Shown piece by piece: positions 15,887 to 16,463 of a stretch of 16,463 nucleotides of DNA. Below the pieces are notes generated by a model. That model had not been told where the DNA came from, made no database searches, and was given only the letters and a program-made list of their open reading frames with translations. The position numbers and the translations under genes are program-made. Within the stretch, counting starts at the first letter, position 1; each line of letters opens with the position of its first letter. Origin of the DNA: Pavlovales sp. CCMP2436 (lineage: Eukaryota > Haptophyta > Pavlovophyceae > Pavlovales); assembly GCA_026770615.1 (NCBI GenBank), contig MU631621.1, forward strand, positions 126,978 to 143,440, read 5' to 3'.

Positions 15887-15906
15887 CAGGCCATCAGGCC
15901 TTTTTT
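15887..15906 (+). terminator. Small hairpin followed by six T
   Basis: AGGCC-ATCA-GGCCT with the T-run TTTTTT directly after GGCC, just downstream of GC-rich repeat copy 2. In a eukaryote a T-run can end RNA polymerase III transcripts, but no Pol III promoter was found, so function is doubtful. Confidence 0.25.
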
Positions 15907-16090
15907 AATAAAAGTTCTTTGAACGTCTTCCGACTACTTGCGTAGCAGCACGAAGGCGTACGGGCATGAATTAGGATAGGGCCAGCGCATCTGTCGTTTC
16001 ATGTGCTATCTTACAGCGGGCGTCTCGTCGCCACGATCAGGCCGCTGCGAATATTCGATATGATCATTGAGCTTCATTTTTCAGCGTCCA

Positions 16091-16127
16091 ATCTGACACG
16101 TAGTAGATTGGATCTGACACGTAATAA
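16091..16127 (+). repeat. Short direct repeat
   Basis: ATCTGACACGTARTA occurs twice about 23 bases apart, with AGATTGG between the copies complementing CCAATCT at the left. The short plus-strand ORF over it (16003-16257) shows no protein-like features. Confidence 0.5.
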
Positions 16128-16303
16128 TATTAGAATGACGTGCGCTGTGTGCGCAGCTCACCGAACCTGCCCTTTTTCGGGAGCGGCTGCTATCTCCTTC
16201 CCCCGGCCACGATTCCCAACAGGGGTCTCTAGCCGGCCGGACAGGGTGGCTCAATAATCCTCCTCTTAACTGAAAGCTTGGGTATGATCAGGGCGTGTTA
16301 ACT

Positions 16304-16345
16304 TAGACGTGCACGCCCGGGCCTTTGGGGAGGGCCTCGCGGGCG
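16304..16345 (+). repeat. GC-rich dispersed repeat, copy 3 of 3
   Basis: AGACGTGCACGCCCGGGCCT, then GGGGAGGGCCTCGCGGGCGG. It is closest to copy 2. Confidence 0.7.
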
Positions 16346-16413
16346 GCCAGGCGAGCAAGGCGCTGCGACTCGGCGACGCGCGTTGCCTCCCAGTGCGCAG
16401 CAGTCACCTTTGA

Positions 16414-16459
16414 GGGTGTGTGTGTGTGGGGGGGTGTATGTGTGTGGGTGTGTGTTGGG
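16414..16459. repeat. GT-rich microsatellite
   Basis: Runs of GTGTGT broken by G-runs close to the right edge of the window. Confidence 0.9.
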
Positions 16460-16463
16460 AGGA

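Noticed and set aside
15887..15906. A bacterial-style intrinsic terminator
   Set aside because: Introns and gene types show this is eukaryotic DNA, so a rho-independent terminator is not expected. It is kept only as a weak hairpin plus T-run.

Overview
This window looks like nuclear DNA from a eukaryotic microalga, probably a cold-water marine one (haptophyte- or pelagophyte-like; the lineage is inference). Coding stretches are GC-rich with mostly G/C third positions and lie in AT-rich intergenic DNA. Short GT-AG introns join neighbouring frames in phase. Microsatellites and many degenerate dispersed repeats are present. The polar hint comes from an ice-binding protein of the DUF3494 family; the sulfotransferase-like genes and the RT-endonuclease retroelement also suit marine algal genomes. 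No bacterial operon structure, tRNA, rRNA or CRISPR array was seen.

Layout, left to right. 1-750: an (AT)n tract and copy A of a dispersed repeat. 713-3620 (minus): a decayed non-LTR-type retroelement with a reverse transcriptase and a restriction-like endonuclease. It has a frameshift, a damaged 5' region and a 105-bp in-frame tandem duplication ending at RT motif A. 3829-4460 (plus): an unrecognised two-exon ORF. 4900-5249 (plus): what looks like the last exon of a sulfotransferase-like gene whose 5' part is missing. 5301-5590: repeat copy D, inverted. 5591-7223: AT-rich, with a small MITE-like element (6768-6931). 7224-9246 (plus): a four-exon calmodulin-like EF-hand gene. 9247-10958: intergenic, with hairpins and repeat copy B. 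10959-12519 (minus): a three-exon sulfotransferase-like gene with an in-frame TAG in its signal peptide. 12656-13576: a 154-bp tandem duplication, an array of a TTTCTTAA-centred motif, and an inverted repeat matching 9515-9565. 13793-14562 (minus): the ice-binding protein gene with a one-base deletion. 14563-16463: mostly non-coding, with repeat copy C, a 61-codon ORF of foreign-looking composition, a three-copy GC-rich repeat and a GT microsatellite.

The genes do not form a pathway. The common theme is genes in a repeat-rich region, several of them damaged: the ice-binding gene by a frameshift, one sulfotransferase by a nonsense codon, the other by 5' truncation, and the retroelement in several ways. 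The most interesting items are the DUF3494 gene, the RT-endonuclease fossil with its duplicated block, the four-copy repeat family, and the inverted repeat pair that brackets about 4 kb including a sulfotransferase gene. I did not find a convincing new defence or regulatory system.
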